64,000 bases of DNA from Reyranella sp. (GCF_017305915.1 NZ_JAFKJN010000015.1:62001-126000); one strand, 5' to 3'; positions 43,696-53,162 are shown, counted from the stretch's first letter. Program-made: numbers and translations. The notes: a model not told the origin generated them from the sequence alone.

Positions 43696-44151
43696 TCAGC
43701 CAAGGTGATGAATGTGCGGCCGCAGCGCATCGCCGGTCAGTTCGAGGGTCGCGAGGGCAATCGGCAGGGTGAACCGGCGAGGCCCGGCACTTCCGGGATT
43801 GAGGTAGAGCACGCCGGCGACGGTCTCGATCTTCGGACGATGGGAATGACCTGAGACGACGACGTCGATGCCGGCAGCCGCCGGATCGAGGTCCAGTTCG
43901 TTGAGGTTGTGAAGCACATAGATGACCCGGCCGCCAAGCGTGAGCCATTCGGTGTGCGCGTGGTCGTCCGCCCACTTACCCTTGTCGACGTTTCCTCTTA
44001 TCGCTGTTGTCGGCGCGAGTTCACGGAGGCCTGAGATCACCTCGGGGCGGCCAATGTCGCCGGCATGGATGATATGGTCGACGCCCGCGAGTCGCGCGCA
44101 CGCCTCGGGGCGGAGAAGACCATGGGTATCCGAGATGATGCCGATCATCAT
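43696..44151 (-). CDS. Calcineurin-like phosphoesterase (YfcE/MJ0936 type)
   Basis: 151 aa, small metallophosphoesterase. Metal motifs all present: GIISDTHGLL (D-x-H), HAGDIGRPEV (GD), AIRGNVDKGKW (GN-D), and VVSGHSHRPKIE (GHxH). Likely cleaves phosphodiesters such as cyclic nucleotides or p-nitrophenyl-like esters in the cytoplasm. Start at 44151 (ATG ATG). It lies 23 bp downstream of a frameshifted DUF2961 gene on the same strand. Confidence 0.9.
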   Translation of the reverse strand: MMIGIISDTHGLLRPEACARLAGVDHIIHAGDIGRPEVISGLRELAPTTAIRGNVDKGKWADDHAHTEWLTLGGRVIYVLHNLNELDLDPAAAGIDVVVSGHSHRPKIETVAGVLYLNPGSAGPRRFTLPIALATLELTGDALRPHIHHLG

Positions 44152-44174
44152 GGTCGGCCCGTAACGCTCCCAGC

Positions 44175-45280
44175 CTAGATGACTTCGAGATAATCGCGGT
44201 CGGGCAGCGGCTTCAGCGGCTGACTCGGCAGCGTCTGGTACCAGAAGGCGACGGAGGCGATGTCGTCCTGCAAAGGCAGGTAGCGGCGCTCGCGGTCGGG
44301 GCGCCAGCCGAGGGCCTGGATGGTGACGCACAGTTCGTTGTCGAAGCGGACCGGGTCCATGATGTGCCATCGGTACAGGCCGAAGCGCTGTTGCGATCTG
44401 TAGACGCCGTCGGGGCGGATCACCTGGCAGAGGCCGGCATAGGCGGTCGAGAATTCGGTGTAGGCGTGCGGCTGGTCGGGCTCGCAGACGCCGATGTCGA
44501 AGTTGTAGGCGCCGCAGAAATAGTCCTCGGTGCCGGTGCCGCAGATCGTCGGGAACTGCCGGTCGTCGTCGATGAAGAACTTGACCTCGCCTTCGCCCCA
44601 CCAGCCTGTGTTGTTGCTGCCCCATGCCATGTAGGTGCCGACGTAGTGGCCCGTGCCCCGGATGCCGTCGATGATGGTGTGGTCGGTCTTGTTGGGCAGC
44701 GGATTGGAGCGGCGGAAGCTTGCGTGGAATACGCCGCGTCGTCCGGCACGTCGGTCAGCGTGTAGTCGACCTGGTAGTAGAGGCGCGTCTCGACCTCGTC
44801 GATGTTGGTGAGCGTGATCCGGCAGCGGCGGCGGAACGGCATCTCCCAGTAGCAGTTGAAGGCGCGCCCCGGATTGACGCAGACGGCCAGCGAGTTGACC
44901 GGCGCATAGCGCTCCCAGCCGTTGGCGAAGAAGTCGCCGACCGGACATTCGACCGACGGCACCGTCTGGTCGTCCCAGAACATGCGCAGGATGAGAAAGC
45001 GCCAGCGCCCGCCGCGGATGGTCATCCAGATGTGCTGCAGCGCGCCGGGCCCCTCGATATCGGCCAGCACCGCGGTGGTGCCGGGGGCGATGTCGATCGA
45101 CGGCGACACCTTCCAGCCCTGGCCGAGCGAGCGCGCCGGGAGGGCGCCGGTGCCCTCGGTCGCCCGGCCGCCCTGGCCGGGTTCGCCGGTGAAATTCTCC
45201 GGACTGATCGAACGGGTTTTCGCGTTCGACAGGCGCGACAGGATGCCGAGATGCAGCCCGAGCCCATTGAATGACGTCAT
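44175..45280 (-). pseudogene. DUF2961 protein, frameshifted
   Basis: DUF2961 enzymes are carbohydrate-active proteins of bacteria, including a glycoside hydrolase family acting on difructose or arabinan substrates. N-terminal half (45280 to ~44730) reads RSISPENFTGEPGQGGRATE, GPGALQHIWMTIRGGRWRFL and SVECPVGDFFANGWERY; then a single-base shift near 44728-44732 moves to the frame HASFRRSNPLPNKTDHTIID, GHYVGTYMAWGSNNTGWWGE, which continues correctly to 44175. The product is cut short if the shift is real. No signal peptide, so it acts in the cytoplasm. Sequencing error is possible, since both halves are otherwise well conserved. Confidence 0.75.
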
Positions 45281-45358
45281 TCGTTCTCCCTATTTGAACA
45301 GGCGTCACCGCGCGGGCCATAGTGCGGTCAACTCAGTCTCAGGCAAAGGAATTCGACC

Positions 45359-46243
45359 ATGAGCACCGATTACGCGCCGCCGAAGGTCTGGACCTGGAAC
45401 AAGGCCAACGGCGGCCGCTTCGCCAACATCAACCGTCCGATCGCCGGCCCCACGCACGACAAGGAGCTGCCGGTCGGCAAGCATCCGATGCAGCTCTATT
45501 CGCTCGGCACGCCGAACGGCCAGAAGGTCACCATCATGCTCGAGGAGCTGCTGGCGCTCGGCCACAAGGGCGCCGAGTACGACGCCTGGATCATCAGGAT
45601 CGGCGAGGGCGACCAGTTCGGTTCGGGCTTCATCGCCGCCAATCCCAACTCCAAGATCCCGGCACTGGTCGACCGCAGCGGATCGAAGCCGATCCGCGTG
45701 TTCGAATCGGGCGCGATCCTGGTGTGGCTGGCCGAGAAGTTCGGCGCCTTCCTGCCGAAGGAGGGCGAGGCGCGCGCCGAGTGCCTGTCATGGCTGTTCT
45801 GGCAGATGGGCAGCGCGCCCTATCTCGGCGGCGGCTTCGGCCACTTCTATGCCTACGCGCCGAGCAAGATCGAGTATGCGATCGACCGCTTCGCGATGGA
45901 GACCAAGCGGCAGCTCGACGTGCTCGACCGGCGGCTGGCCGAGACCAAGTACCTCTCCGGCGACGACTACACCATCGCCGACATCGCCGTATGGCCGTGG
46001 TACGGCGGCCTCGCCAAGGGCTTGCTCTACGGTTCGGCCGAGTTCCTCGCCGTCCACGAGTACAAGAACGTCAATCGCTGGGCCGATGCGATCGGCGCAC
46101 GTCCGACGGTCAAGCGCGGCCGCATCGTCAACCGCATGCAGGGCGATCCCAGCCAGCAGCTGCGCGAGCGCCACGACGCGTCGGACTTCGAGCTGCGCAC
46201 CCAGGACAAGCTGGAAGCGGCCGCGAACAAAGCGGCGTCCTAG
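45359..46243 (+). CDS. yghU: Glutathione S-transferase-like disulfide-bond oxidoreductase YghU
   Basis: 294 aa, nu-class GST. Characteristic N-terminal extension YAPPKVWTWNKANGGRFANI with INRPIAGPTHDKELPVGKHP, then the thioredoxin-like domain MQLYSLGTPNGQKVTIMLEE, FESGAILVWLAEKFGAFLP, and helical domain with LGGGFGHFYAYAPSKIEYAI and YTIADIAVWPWYGGL. The family binds two glutathiones and reduces disulfides or peroxides. GshA at the window start supplies its cofactor. Confidence 0.93.
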   Translation: MSTDYAPPKVWTWNKANGGRFANINRPIAGPTHDKELPVGKHPMQLYSLGTPNGQKVTIMLEELLALGHKGAEYDAWIIRIGEGDQFGSGFIAANPNSKIPALVDRSGSKPIRVFESGAILVWLAEKFGAFLPKEGEARAECLSWLFWQMGSAPYLGGGFGHFYAYAPSKIEYAIDRFAMETKRQLDVLDRRLAETKYLSGDDYTIADIAVWPWYGGLAKGLLYGSAEFLAVHEYKNVNRWADAIGARPTVKRGRIVNRMQGDPSQQLRERHDASDFELRTQDKLEAAANKAAS

Positions 46244-46313
46244 CGGCGCCACTTCCTTGCGGCAGGAGCCCTGCATTTGGGACGGGCAAGATAGTCCGGG
46301 GACAGGAGGCTCG

Positions 46314-46368
46314 GGAACGCGTCTGTCATCGTCCCCAGGATGACGGGTGAGGACGACAGACGCGTTCC
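46314..46368. repeat. Long inverted repeat between convergent yghU and nitroreductase
   Basis: GGAACGCGTCTGTCATCGTC at the left pairs, with one bulge, to GGACGACAGACGCGTTCC at the right around a loop of about 17 bases. It lies between two convergent genes and could stop transcription from both sides. It is not one of the palindrome families above. Confidence 0.65.
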
Positions 46369-46513
46369 AGCCTCGAATGAAGGCACCTGCCTGCCTCTTG
46401 ACGTTGATCGCTCTCGCGGCCTCCCGGTGGCGAAATGATCATTGGGACGCCGGGCAAAGTCGGGGGGATCGCCATGGCGCTGGCGTCGCGCAAGGCCGAT
46501 GCGTCGTCGTGAG

Positions 46514-47104
46514 CTAGCCGCGCCACTCCCTGACATGAACGTCGCGCGAGGGCCGCGCGAGGCTCGGCCCCGGCCGCGGCGTGCCGAGCGCGAGGAAGCC
46601 GACCAGGCGGCTCGGCGCCTCGAAGCCCAGCGCCGATGCGACGCGCGGATCGTAGGCATTGGCGCCGGTCACCCACATGCCGCCGTAGCCCAGGAAATGG
46701 GCGGCGTTCAGCATGTTCATCGCCGCGGCACCGGCCGACAGGAGCTGCTCGATCTCGGGGATCTTGTGATTGGCCTGGATCTCCGCGCCGAGTGCCACGA
46801 TCAGCGGAGTGCGCTGCACCCAGGCGCGATACTTCTCGATCATCGCCGGGGCGTTCTCGGGATCGCGCAGTTCGATCGCCTCGGCGACCCGCTCGGCCCA
46901 CGCCGGTTTGGCGTCGTCCCGGATGATGACGAAGCGCCAGGGCCGCAGGCGCCCGTGATCGGGCGCACGCAAGCCGGCGTCGAGGATGAGGTCGAGATCG
47001 GCGCCGGACGGGGCCGGCTCCACCAGCGCGCCCGACGATTGCCGACTCAATAAAAGGTGCAGGGCCGTCGACGAGGCGACCGGCCGTTCGAGGGTATGGT
47101 CCAT
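46514..47104 (-). CDS. Nitroreductase-family flavoprotein (YdjA-like)
   Basis: 196 aa, FMN-dependent NAD(P)H oxidoreductase. LLLSRQSSGALVEPAPSGAD carries the N-terminal flavin-binding Arg-Ser-type motif, AGLRAPDHGRLRPWRFVIIR the second, and SAGAAAMNMLNAAHFLGYGG with VTGANAYDPRVASALGF the phosphate site. The compact length and APDHGRLRPWRF wording match the YdjA subgroup. Physiological substrate unknown. Ends convergent with yghU and starts ~40 bp from a LysR gene. Confidence 0.88.
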   Translation of the reverse strand: MDHTLERPVASSTALHLLLSRQSSGALVEPAPSGADLDLILDAGLRAPDHGRLRPWRFVIIRDDAKPAWAERVAEAIELRDPENAPAMIEKYRAWVQRTPLIVALGAEIQANHKIPEIEQLLSAGAAAMNMLNAAHFLGYGGMWVTGANAYDPRVASALGFEAPSRLVGFLALGTPRPGPSLARPSRDVHVREWRG

Positions 47105-47145
47105 TCCCTGATTATGGGTGCCGTTTCGTCAGATGCAAGTGATTA

Positions 47146-48081
47146 TCATTTGCGGATTTGCTCGAATAGGCTGCGGATCCAGCGATGGCCCGGCCGAGCA
47201 TCGAAGCGGCGATGCCAGTACAGCCGCCACGAAAACTCAGCCCCTCCGACCGGCAGCGGCCGGACGGCGAAGCGGCCGTCGACGTTCAGCCGTCGCACCA
47301 TGCTTTCGGGCAGGGCGGTCACCAGGTCGCTGGTCTCCACCAGATAGGAGGCGGCGAGCCAGTGCGGCGTCGTTGCCATGACCTTGCGTTGCAGGCCGTT
47401 CTTGAACAGCGCTTCCTCGACGAAGCGCACGTCGCCGGCCGACTGCACGATGCGCAGATGCCTCAGCCCGAGAAAGGCGCGCGTCGTCAGCCGGTTGGCC
47501 GCGGCGGCCGGATGGCCCCTGCGCATGACGCACACCATGCGGTCCTTCGCGAGCTCCAGCGAGTGCACCGACTTGGAGTGCTTGATCAGCGCGCTGACGG
47601 CGAAGTCGATCGCGCTCGCCTCGAGCGCGCGCACGGTCTCCGACGGCGGCAGATGCTGGACGGTCACGGTGATGTTGGGTGCCTGCTTCTCCAGCTCGTG
47701 CAGCAGTGGGGGCAGGAACAGAACCTCGTTCATGTCGCCCATGCGGATGGCGAAGCTTTCCGATGAAGCCGCGGGATCGAAGGTCGAGCCCGCGCTGAAC
47801 AGCCGGTTGACCTGGCGGATCGCCTCGCGCACCGGCTCGATCAGCTCCAATGCCTTGGGCGTCGGCTCGAAGCCGGTCGAGGTGCGGGCCAGCAGCGGGT
47901 CGTGGAACTGCTGCCTGAGCTTGGCCAGCGCATGGCTCATCGCCGGCTGGCTGAGGCCGACCGCGGCGGCGGCGCGGCTGACGTGGCGCTCGGCGATCAG
48001 CGCCTCGAAGGCCAGCAGCAGGCGGAAATCCACCGAGCGGAGCTGGCGCGGGATGCGTCCCTGGAAGAGCCGGTCGGGCAT
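47146..48081 (-). CDS. LysR-family transcriptional regulator
   Basis: About 311 aa. HTH in the first 65 residues: SVDFRLLLAFEALIAERHVS and AVGLSQPAMSHALAKLRQQF. The effector domain has IRMGDMNEVLFLPPLLHELE. This NodD-like N-terminus is typical of regulators of aromatic or sulfonate use. ATG at 48081 is chosen; a GTG three codons before is the alternative. Divergent from the TauD-type dioxygenase with an AT-rich 86-bp spacer, so that gene is the probable target. Confidence 0.88.
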   Translation of the reverse strand: MPDRLFQGRIPRQLRSVDFRLLLAFEALIAERHVSRAAAAVGLSQPAMSHALAKLRQQFHDPLLARTSTGFEPTPKALELIEPVREAIRQVNRLFSAGSTFDPAASSESFAIRMGDMNEVLFLPPLLHELEKQAPNITVTVQHLPPSETVRALEASAIDFAVSALIKHSKSVHSLELAKDRMVCVMRRGHPAAAANRLTTRAFLGLRHLRIVQSAGDVRFVEEALFKNGLQRKVMATTPHWLAASYLVETSDLVTALPESMVRRLNVDGRFAVRPLPVGGAEFSWRLYWHRRFDARPGHRWIRSLFEQIRK

Positions 48082-48167
48082 TCGTTCCACGAATAATTTT
48101 ATGCAGTCAATTCATTGTACAGAAGAGGGCGGACGGTCCCAAATGCCATCGTCCGAAGGAGGCTCGC
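48082..48167. promoter_or_regulatory. AT-rich divergent control region, LysR/TauD-type gene
   Basis: AATAATTTTATGCAGTCAAT and TTCATTGTAC sit in otherwise GC-rich DNA midway between the two starts. LysR proteins bind T-N11-A sites in such divergent spacers. The exact operator cannot be fixed by eye. Confidence 0.45.
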
Positions 48168-49061
48168 ATGGCAATGGAAGTGCACGCGCTGGGACCCGGC
48201 ATCGCCGCCGAGGTCAGGGGGCTGCGGTTGTGGGAACCGCTGGCGTCAGGGGACGTGGAGCGTTTGCGCCGCCTGTTCGGCGAGCATGGCGTGCTGGTGT
48301 TCCGGCGGCAGCCGCTGTCGGAGCACGAGTACGCGGATTTCTGCGCCCTGTTCGGCACGCTCGAGCACACTGTGCGCACCGATTGGGCGTCGCGGGTGCG
48401 GCCCGAGATCGGCCTGATCACCAACCTCAAGGGCAGCAACGGCAATCCACTGGGCGGGCTGGGCGACGGCGAGGTCGAATGGCATTCCGACCAGACCTAC
48501 ATGGCCAACCCGGCGACCGGTGCGGCGCTCCACGCCGTCGAGCTTCCGGCTGAGGGTGGCCGCACTTATTGGACCAACCTGGTCGCTGCCTACGAGGCGC
48601 TGCCCGAGCGGCTCAAGCAGGCGGTTGATGGCAAGAATGCGGTCTTCCGCTATCAGAAGCGCCTCGACAAATACAAGGGCGCCGACCAGAAGCTGCCGGA
48701 GGAGGGCCGCAAGCGGACGCCCGACGTGATCCATCCGCTGGTGCACGTCCATCCGCTGAGCGGCAAGAAGGCGCTCTATCTCGACCCGACCACCACCATC
48801 GGCGTCGTCGGCATGGGCGAGGCGGAGGGCAACGCGCTGCTCGACGCGCTGGCGGCACACGCGATCCAGCCGCAGTTCGTCTACACCCACAACTGGCAGG
48901 TCGGCGACGTGCTGCTGTGGAGCAACGGCAGCCTGATGCACCGGCGTGAGCCGTTCCCGTCGACCGACCGGCGGCTGATGAAGCGGGCGACGATTCATCT
49001 GCCGGCCGATCTGCACATCATTCCCAAGACCTTCACTTCGGCCGAGATGGCAGCCGAGTAG
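48168..49061 (+). CDS. TauD/TfdA-family alpha-ketoglutarate dioxygenase
   Basis: 297 aa, non-heme Fe(II) enzyme coupling 2-oxoglutarate decarboxylation to hydroxylation. Iron triad: H106 and D108 in VEWHSDQTYM, distal H258 in WSNGSLMHRREPF; the following Arg binds oxoglutarate. N-terminal FGEHGVLVFRRQPLSEHEYA is typical. Substrate could be a sulfonate, an aryloxyacid or another carboxylate. GGAGG lies upstream of the ATG. First gene of a unit with Bug receptor and YciI-like genes; its LysR regulator is divergent. Confidence 0.9.
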   Translation: MAMEVHALGPGIAAEVRGLRLWEPLASGDVERLRRLFGEHGVLVFRRQPLSEHEYADFCALFGTLEHTVRTDWASRVRPEIGLITNLKGSNGNPLGGLGDGEVEWHSDQTYMANPATGAALHAVELPAEGGRTYWTNLVAAYEALPERLKQAVDGKNAVFRYQKRLDKYKGADQKLPEEGRKRTPDVIHPLVHVHPLSGKKALYLDPTTTIGVVGMGEAEGNALLDALAAHAIQPQFVYTHNWQVGDVLLWSNGSLMHRREPFPSTDRRLMKRATIHLPADLHIIPKTFTSAEMAAE

Positions 49062-49070
49062 CGGGATCAC

Positions 49071-50033
49071 ATGCGAGTCCTTGCCGCGGTCGTCACCGCC
49101 TTCGCGCTCGTCGCCGCCGCGGGCGCGCAGGCGCAACCCTATCCCGACAAGCCGGTCCGCCTGGTCGTGCCGTTCCCGGCCGGCTCGGGCACCGACATCG
49201 TGGGCCGCATCCTCGCGCAGAAGATGACCGAGGACTTCGGCCAGACCGTGCTGGTCGACAACCGGCCGGGCGCCAGCACGATCGTCGGCACCGAGATCGT
49301 CGCCAAGTCGGCCCCCGACGGCTACACGATGGTCATGGCGTCCAACAACCACGCCATGAATCCCGCGCTGTTCGAGGGCAAGCTGCCGTTCGATTCGATC
49401 AAGGACTTCGCGTCGGTCGGGCAGGTCGCGATCCTGCCGTTCATCCTGGTCGTCAACCCGCAGGTCCCGGCCGACAACCTCGCCGAGCTGATCGCGCTCG
49501 CCAAGAAGGGCGGCCTGACCTACGCCTCGACCGGCAACGGCACGCCGCCGCATGTCGCGGCCGAGATGCTGAAGCGCGCCGCCAAGGTCGACATCACCCA
49601 CGTGCCCTACAAGGGCAGTGCTGCGGCGGTGCAGGATGTCGTCGCGGGCCAGGTCCCGATGATGTTCATCAACGTGCCGTCGGGCCTCAGCCTGGTGAAG
49701 GCCGGCAAGCTGCGGGCGCTGGCGGTCGGCACCTCCAAGCGCATCGCCCAGATGCCGGATCTGCCGACGGTGGCGGAGCTCGGCTATCCGGGCTTCGACG
49801 TCAGCCTCTGGATGGGCCTGCTGATGCCCGCGGGCACGCCGGCCGACGTGATCGACAGGATGACCAAGGAGACCGCGAAGGCGCTCGCCGATCCGGCGGT
49901 GCGCAAGAAGGTCGAGGAGCAAGGCGCGGAACCCGCCTACCTGCCGCCGGCCGAGTTCTCCAAGTTCGTCGTCGACGAGACCAAGCGCTTCAGCGAGCTG
50001 GTCAAGGACGTCGGCCTGCGGGTCGATCAGTAG
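49071..50033 (+). CDS. Bug/TctC-family periplasmic receptor (3)
   Basis: 320 aa. Signal peptide MRVLAAVVTAFALVAAAGAQ, cleaved near AQA. Bug motifs: KPVRLVVPFPAGSGTDIVGR, VDNRPGASTIVGTEIVAKSA, GGLTYASTGNGTPPHVAAEM, VPYKGSAAAVQDVVAGQVPM. It starts 9 bp after the dioxygenase stop, so it likely imports or senses that enzyme's carboxylate substrate. No TctA/B genes are near. Confidence 0.9.
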   Translation: MRVLAAVVTAFALVAAAGAQAQPYPDKPVRLVVPFPAGSGTDIVGRILAQKMTEDFGQTVLVDNRPGASTIVGTEIVAKSAPDGYTMVMASNNHAMNPALFEGKLPFDSIKDFASVGQVAILPFILVVNPQVPADNLAELIALAKKGGLTYASTGNGTPPHVAAEMLKRAAKVDITHVPYKGSAAAVQDVVAGQVPMMFINVPSGLSLVKAGKLRALAVGTSKRIAQMPDLPTVAELGYPGFDVSLWMGLLMPAGTPADVIDRMTKETAKALADPAVRKKVEEQGAEPAYLPPAEFSKFVVDETKRFSELVKDVGLRVDQ

Positions 50034-50043
50034 GAGTCGGTCG

Positions 50044-50334
50044 ATGTTGTTTGCCGTGCACTGCGTCGATGCCAAGGGCGTCGACGCCATCCGCAGCCAG
50101 TACCTCGCCCCGCACAAGGATTACCTCGTCGGCCAGAAGCGCATCCTGGTCGTGGGCGGGGCGCTGACCGACGCCGCCGACCAGCCGGTCGGCAGCCTCT
50201 ACATCGTCAACGTGGCGGACCGTGCCGCGGCCGAAGCGTTCGCGAAGAACGACCCGTTCACCGCGGCCGGCGTGTTCGGCACGGTGACGATCACGGCGAT
50301 GCGCAAGAGCCACTGGAATCCAGGCTCTGCCTGA
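50044..50334 (+). CDS. YciI-family protein, 96 aa
   Basis: Small ferredoxin-like alpha/beta barrel protein. LFAVHCVDAKGVDAIRSQYL (with a His-Asp-like pair), APHKDYLVGQKRILVVGGAL, and the end FAKNDPFTAAGVFGTVTITA are the YciI/YCII core. Relatives include dehalogenase-like and muconolactone isomerase-like enzymes, but activity is usually unknown. AGGAG precedes the ATG; third gene of the dioxygenase unit. Confidence 0.85.
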   Translation: MLFAVHCVDAKGVDAIRSQYLAPHKDYLVGQKRILVVGGALTDAADQPVGSLYIVNVADRAAAEAFAKNDPFTAAGVFGTVTITAMRKSHWNPGSA

Positions 50335-50449
50335 AGCCGTCCCGCCCCGGTGGACGGCTTGGGACGGCGCGGAATTCTTTGACGGTCAGTTGGTGTGAAG
50401 ATAAGGTCCGGCCAAGTTTGTCCGGTACCGAACACTGAGGGCGTAATAT

Positions 50450-52174
50450 ATGTGTGTGGCGTGCAATCCCGGCGCGATGAGCCTTCTGAACCTCATGACA
50501 TCGCGCAGGAGGCTGTTTGCCGGTGGCGCCCTTCTCGCCGCGTCTGCCGTCCTGCCGGCGGCAACGCGTGCCCAGAGCCGCCGCGCCGAGGTCCTGTTCC
50601 GTAACGGCACGGTGATCACGATGGATCCGGCGAAGCCCGCGGCTGGCGCCGTGGCGGTCGCCGACGGCAAGATCATGGCGGTGGGCTCAGAGAGCGAGCT
50701 CGAGGGGCTGCGCACGCCGCAGACCAAGGTGGTCGATCTCGCGGGCGGTACCTTGCTGCCGGGCCTGATGGACCCGCACATGCACACCATCTTCGTGCTC
50801 TTCGAGGGCTGGCTGGATGCCAGCCCCTTCGCCAACAAGTCAGTCGAGGAGATCGTCGGCAAGCTCAAGGCGGCGGCCGCGAAGGCGGCACCCGGCGCGT
50901 GGGTCCAGGCCTGGCAGTTCGACGCGAGCATCACGCCCGGCAAGACGAAGATCGACCTCGCGCTGCTCGACCAGATCGCGCCCAACAATCCGCTCTTCCT
51001 GCACGAGTCGAACGGCCATGTCGCGCACGTGAACTCCAAGGCGCTCCAGGTCGCCGGCGTCACGCGCGACACGCCCGACCCGCCGCAGGCGCGCTACGAG
51101 CGCGACGCCAACGGCAACCTGACCGGCCGCCTCGAGGAGGCGGCCGCGTTGATGCCCTTCACCGCAAAGATGCCCCAGCCGACGCCCGAGCAGGTCTTCG
51201 CCTCGATCCAGCGGCTGTTCCAGACGGCGGCGAGCCGTGGCTGCACCGGCCTGTTCGACGCCGGCATCGGCATGTCGGGCACCGATCACCTGACCCTGCT
51301 GCAGAAGGTGATGGCGACGAACCCGCCGGTCCGCTTCGGCGGCGCCCTGGTGTCCACCCAGATGAAGGCGTGGCTCGCGGCAGGGCTGAGGCCGGGCTTC
51401 GGCGACGACCGCTTCCGCATCGGCGCCATCAAGGCGTGGTCGGACGGCTCCAACCAGGCGATGACCGGCTATCAGCGCGCGCCCTACCTCAACTCGACCA
51501 GCCGCGGCTCGCTGAACTACACGCAGGCCGAACTGACCGCGGCGATCCGCGAGGCGCACGACGACGGCTGGCAAGTCTGCGTCCACTCCAACGGCGACGC
51601 GGCGATCGACGTGACGCTCGACGCCTACGAGACCGTGCTGAAGGCCAAGCCGCGCACCGGCCATCGCCATCGCATCGAGCATTGCTCGGTGCTGCACCCC
51701 GAGCAGATCGCCCGGCTCAAGGCGCTCGACCTGTCGCCGTCCTTCCTGATCGGCCACGTCCACTTCTGGGGCCGCGCCTTCCGCGACAACATCCTGGGGC
51801 CCGAGCGCGCCAACCTGATCGATCCGTGCGCGTCGGTGCTCAAGGCCGGCCTCAGGCCCTCGCTCCATTCCGACTGGAACGTCACGGAGATCGGCCCGCT
51901 GGACAAGGTGGAGCAGGCCGTCACCCGCATCATGCGCGACGGCGGCGAGGTGCTGAACCCGGCCGAGCGCGTGCCGGTCGAGGCGGCGCTGCGCATGGTG
52001 ACCGCCGACGCCGCCTGGCAGTGCCAGCGCGACTTCACCGGCTCGATCGAGGCCGGCAAGGCGGCCGACCTCGTGGTGCTCGACAAGGATCCGACCAAGG
52101 TCGATCCGGCGACCATCGGCTCGATCGGCGTGCGCGAGACGTGGCTCGACGGCGAACGCCGTTTCCACGCCTAG
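50450..52174 (+). CDS. Amidohydrolase family 3 (YtcJ-like)
   Basis: 574 aa, metal-dependent amidohydrolase. N-terminus MCVACNPGAM... precedes a twin-arginine-type signal (MTSRRRLFAGGALLAASAVL), so the enzyme is likely periplasmic. Metal ligands: DPHMHT, HSNGDAAID and HRIEH. The chain ends with the family loop IEAGKAADLVVLDKDP. Relatives include N-substituted formamide deformylase. The first ATG is kept because MC-AC-N starts are seen in such exported hydrolases; an ATG at 50477 is a shorter option. It precedes a porin-like gene by 21 bp. Confidence 0.85.
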   Translation: MCVACNPGAMSLLNLMTSRRRLFAGGALLAASAVLPAATRAQSRRAEVLFRNGTVITMDPAKPAAGAVAVADGKIMAVGSESELEGLRTPQTKVVDLAGGTLLPGLMDPHMHTIFVLFEGWLDASPFANKSVEEIVGKLKAAAAKAAPGAWVQAWQFDASITPGKTKIDLALLDQIAPNNPLFLHESNGHVAHVNSKALQVAGVTRDTPDPPQARYERDANGNLTGRLEEAAALMPFTAKMPQPTPEQVFASIQRLFQTAASRGCTGLFDAGIGMSGTDHLTLLQKVMATNPPVRFGGALVSTQMKAWLAAGLRPGFGDDRFRIGAIKAWSDGSNQAMTGYQRAPYLNSTSRGSLNYTQAELTAAIREAHDDGWQVCVHSNGDAAIDVTLDAYETVLKAKPRTGHRHRIEHCSVLHPEQIARLKALDLSPSFLIGHVHFWGRAFRDNILGPERANLIDPCASVLKAGLRPSLHSDWNVTEIGPLDKVEQAVTRIMRDGGEVLNPAERVPVEAALRMVTADAAWQCQRDFTGSIEAGKAADLVVLDKDPTKVDPATIGSIGVRETWLDGERRFHA

Positions 52175-52195
52175 AAGCTTTTTCGGGGGACGACA

Positions 52196-53131
52196 GTGAA
52201 GATCGGTAACGGATTGGCCTGGCTGGCAGGCGCGGCGGCCTGCCTGGGGGCAGGCATGGCGGAGGCGAGCGAGGGCGCAGGGAGCTACTACTTCGCCGGC
52301 GGCTTCGGCTCGTTCATGGTGGCGGTTCCGCCGGACCCCGGCTTCGCGGTGGCGAGCCAGACCCTGATCTTCGGCGGCAACACCGACCGTGCCGTGCTCA
52401 ACGGCCGCGCGACCGTCGGCCTGAACGCCTTCGCGGTGTTCAACTTCGTGGCCGGCACCTACACCTTCGAGCAGCCGGTACTGGGTGGCCGCCTGCAGGT
52501 CGGCGCGGCGGTGCCGATCGCCTACAGCACGGCGACGCTGGGGCTTCAGGTGCGCGACATCGGCTCGTTCTCCGGGACCGCCTCGGACACCAACATCGGC
52601 GATTCGATCCTGACGCCGTTCGCGCTCTACTGGAACTTCGGCGAGTTCAACGCCAAGCTGGCCCAGCTCGTGGTGGCGCCGATCGGCCACTACGATCCCC
52701 AGGCGACCATCAACGTCGGCCGCAACTACTGGGCTTTCGATACCCAGGCCGCCTTGACCTGGTTCCACAAGGCGACCGGGACGGAGGTCTCCGTCCTGCC
52801 GGGCCTGATGATCAACACGATGAATCCGGCGACCAGCTACAGGACCGGCACCGAGTTCCATCTCGACTTCATGGTGAACCAGTTCGTGGCGCCGACCGTC
52901 GCGGTCGGCTTCCAGGGCTACTGGTACAAGCAGATCGAGGGCGACAGCGGCGCGGGCGCCAAGCTCGGCTCGTTCATGGGCCAATCGGTCGGCATCGGGC
53001 CCGCGGTGATGTGGGCGCCCGAGCAGCTCAAGGGACGCTACGTGATCATCGCCAAGTGGCTGCATGACCTGTCCGACACCAATCGCCTGCACGGCGACTG
53101 GGGCCAGCTCACCATGTCGTGGAAGTTCTGA
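52196..53131 (+). CDS. SphA/MetA-pathway outer-membrane transporter-like protein
   Basis: 311 aa. GTG start, signal peptide ending near MAEASE, then EGAGSYYFAGGFGSFMVAVP, the typical opening of the Phenol_MetA_deg/SphA family. Alternating strands and a C-terminal LTMSWKF (terminal Phe) indicate an outer-membrane barrel. Members are thought to pass aromatic or hydrophobic growth substrates. It follows the exported amidohydrolase, so the pair may act on and import the same compound. Confidence 0.8.
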   Translation: MKIGNGLAWLAGAAACLGAGMAEASEGAGSYYFAGGFGSFMVAVPPDPGFAVASQTLIFGGNTDRAVLNGRATVGLNAFAVFNFVAGTYTFEQPVLGGRLQVGAAVPIAYSTATLGLQVRDIGSFSGTASDTNIGDSILTPFALYWNFGEFNAKLAQLVVAPIGHYDPQATINVGRNYWAFDTQAALTWFHKATGTEVSVLPGLMINTMNPATSYRTGTEFHLDFMVNQFVAPTVAVGFQGYWYKQIEGDSGAGAKLGSFMGQSVGIGPAVMWAPEQLKGRYVIIAKWLHDLSDTNRLHGDWGQLTMSWKF

Positions 53132-53162
53132 CCGCTCGCCCGGGTCCGGCGGATGCTCTATC

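Noticed and set aside
48246..50117. 623-aa minus-strand frame over dioxygenase and Bug genes
   Set aside because: Antisense composition artefact; plus-strand genes have full family motifs and ribosome sites.
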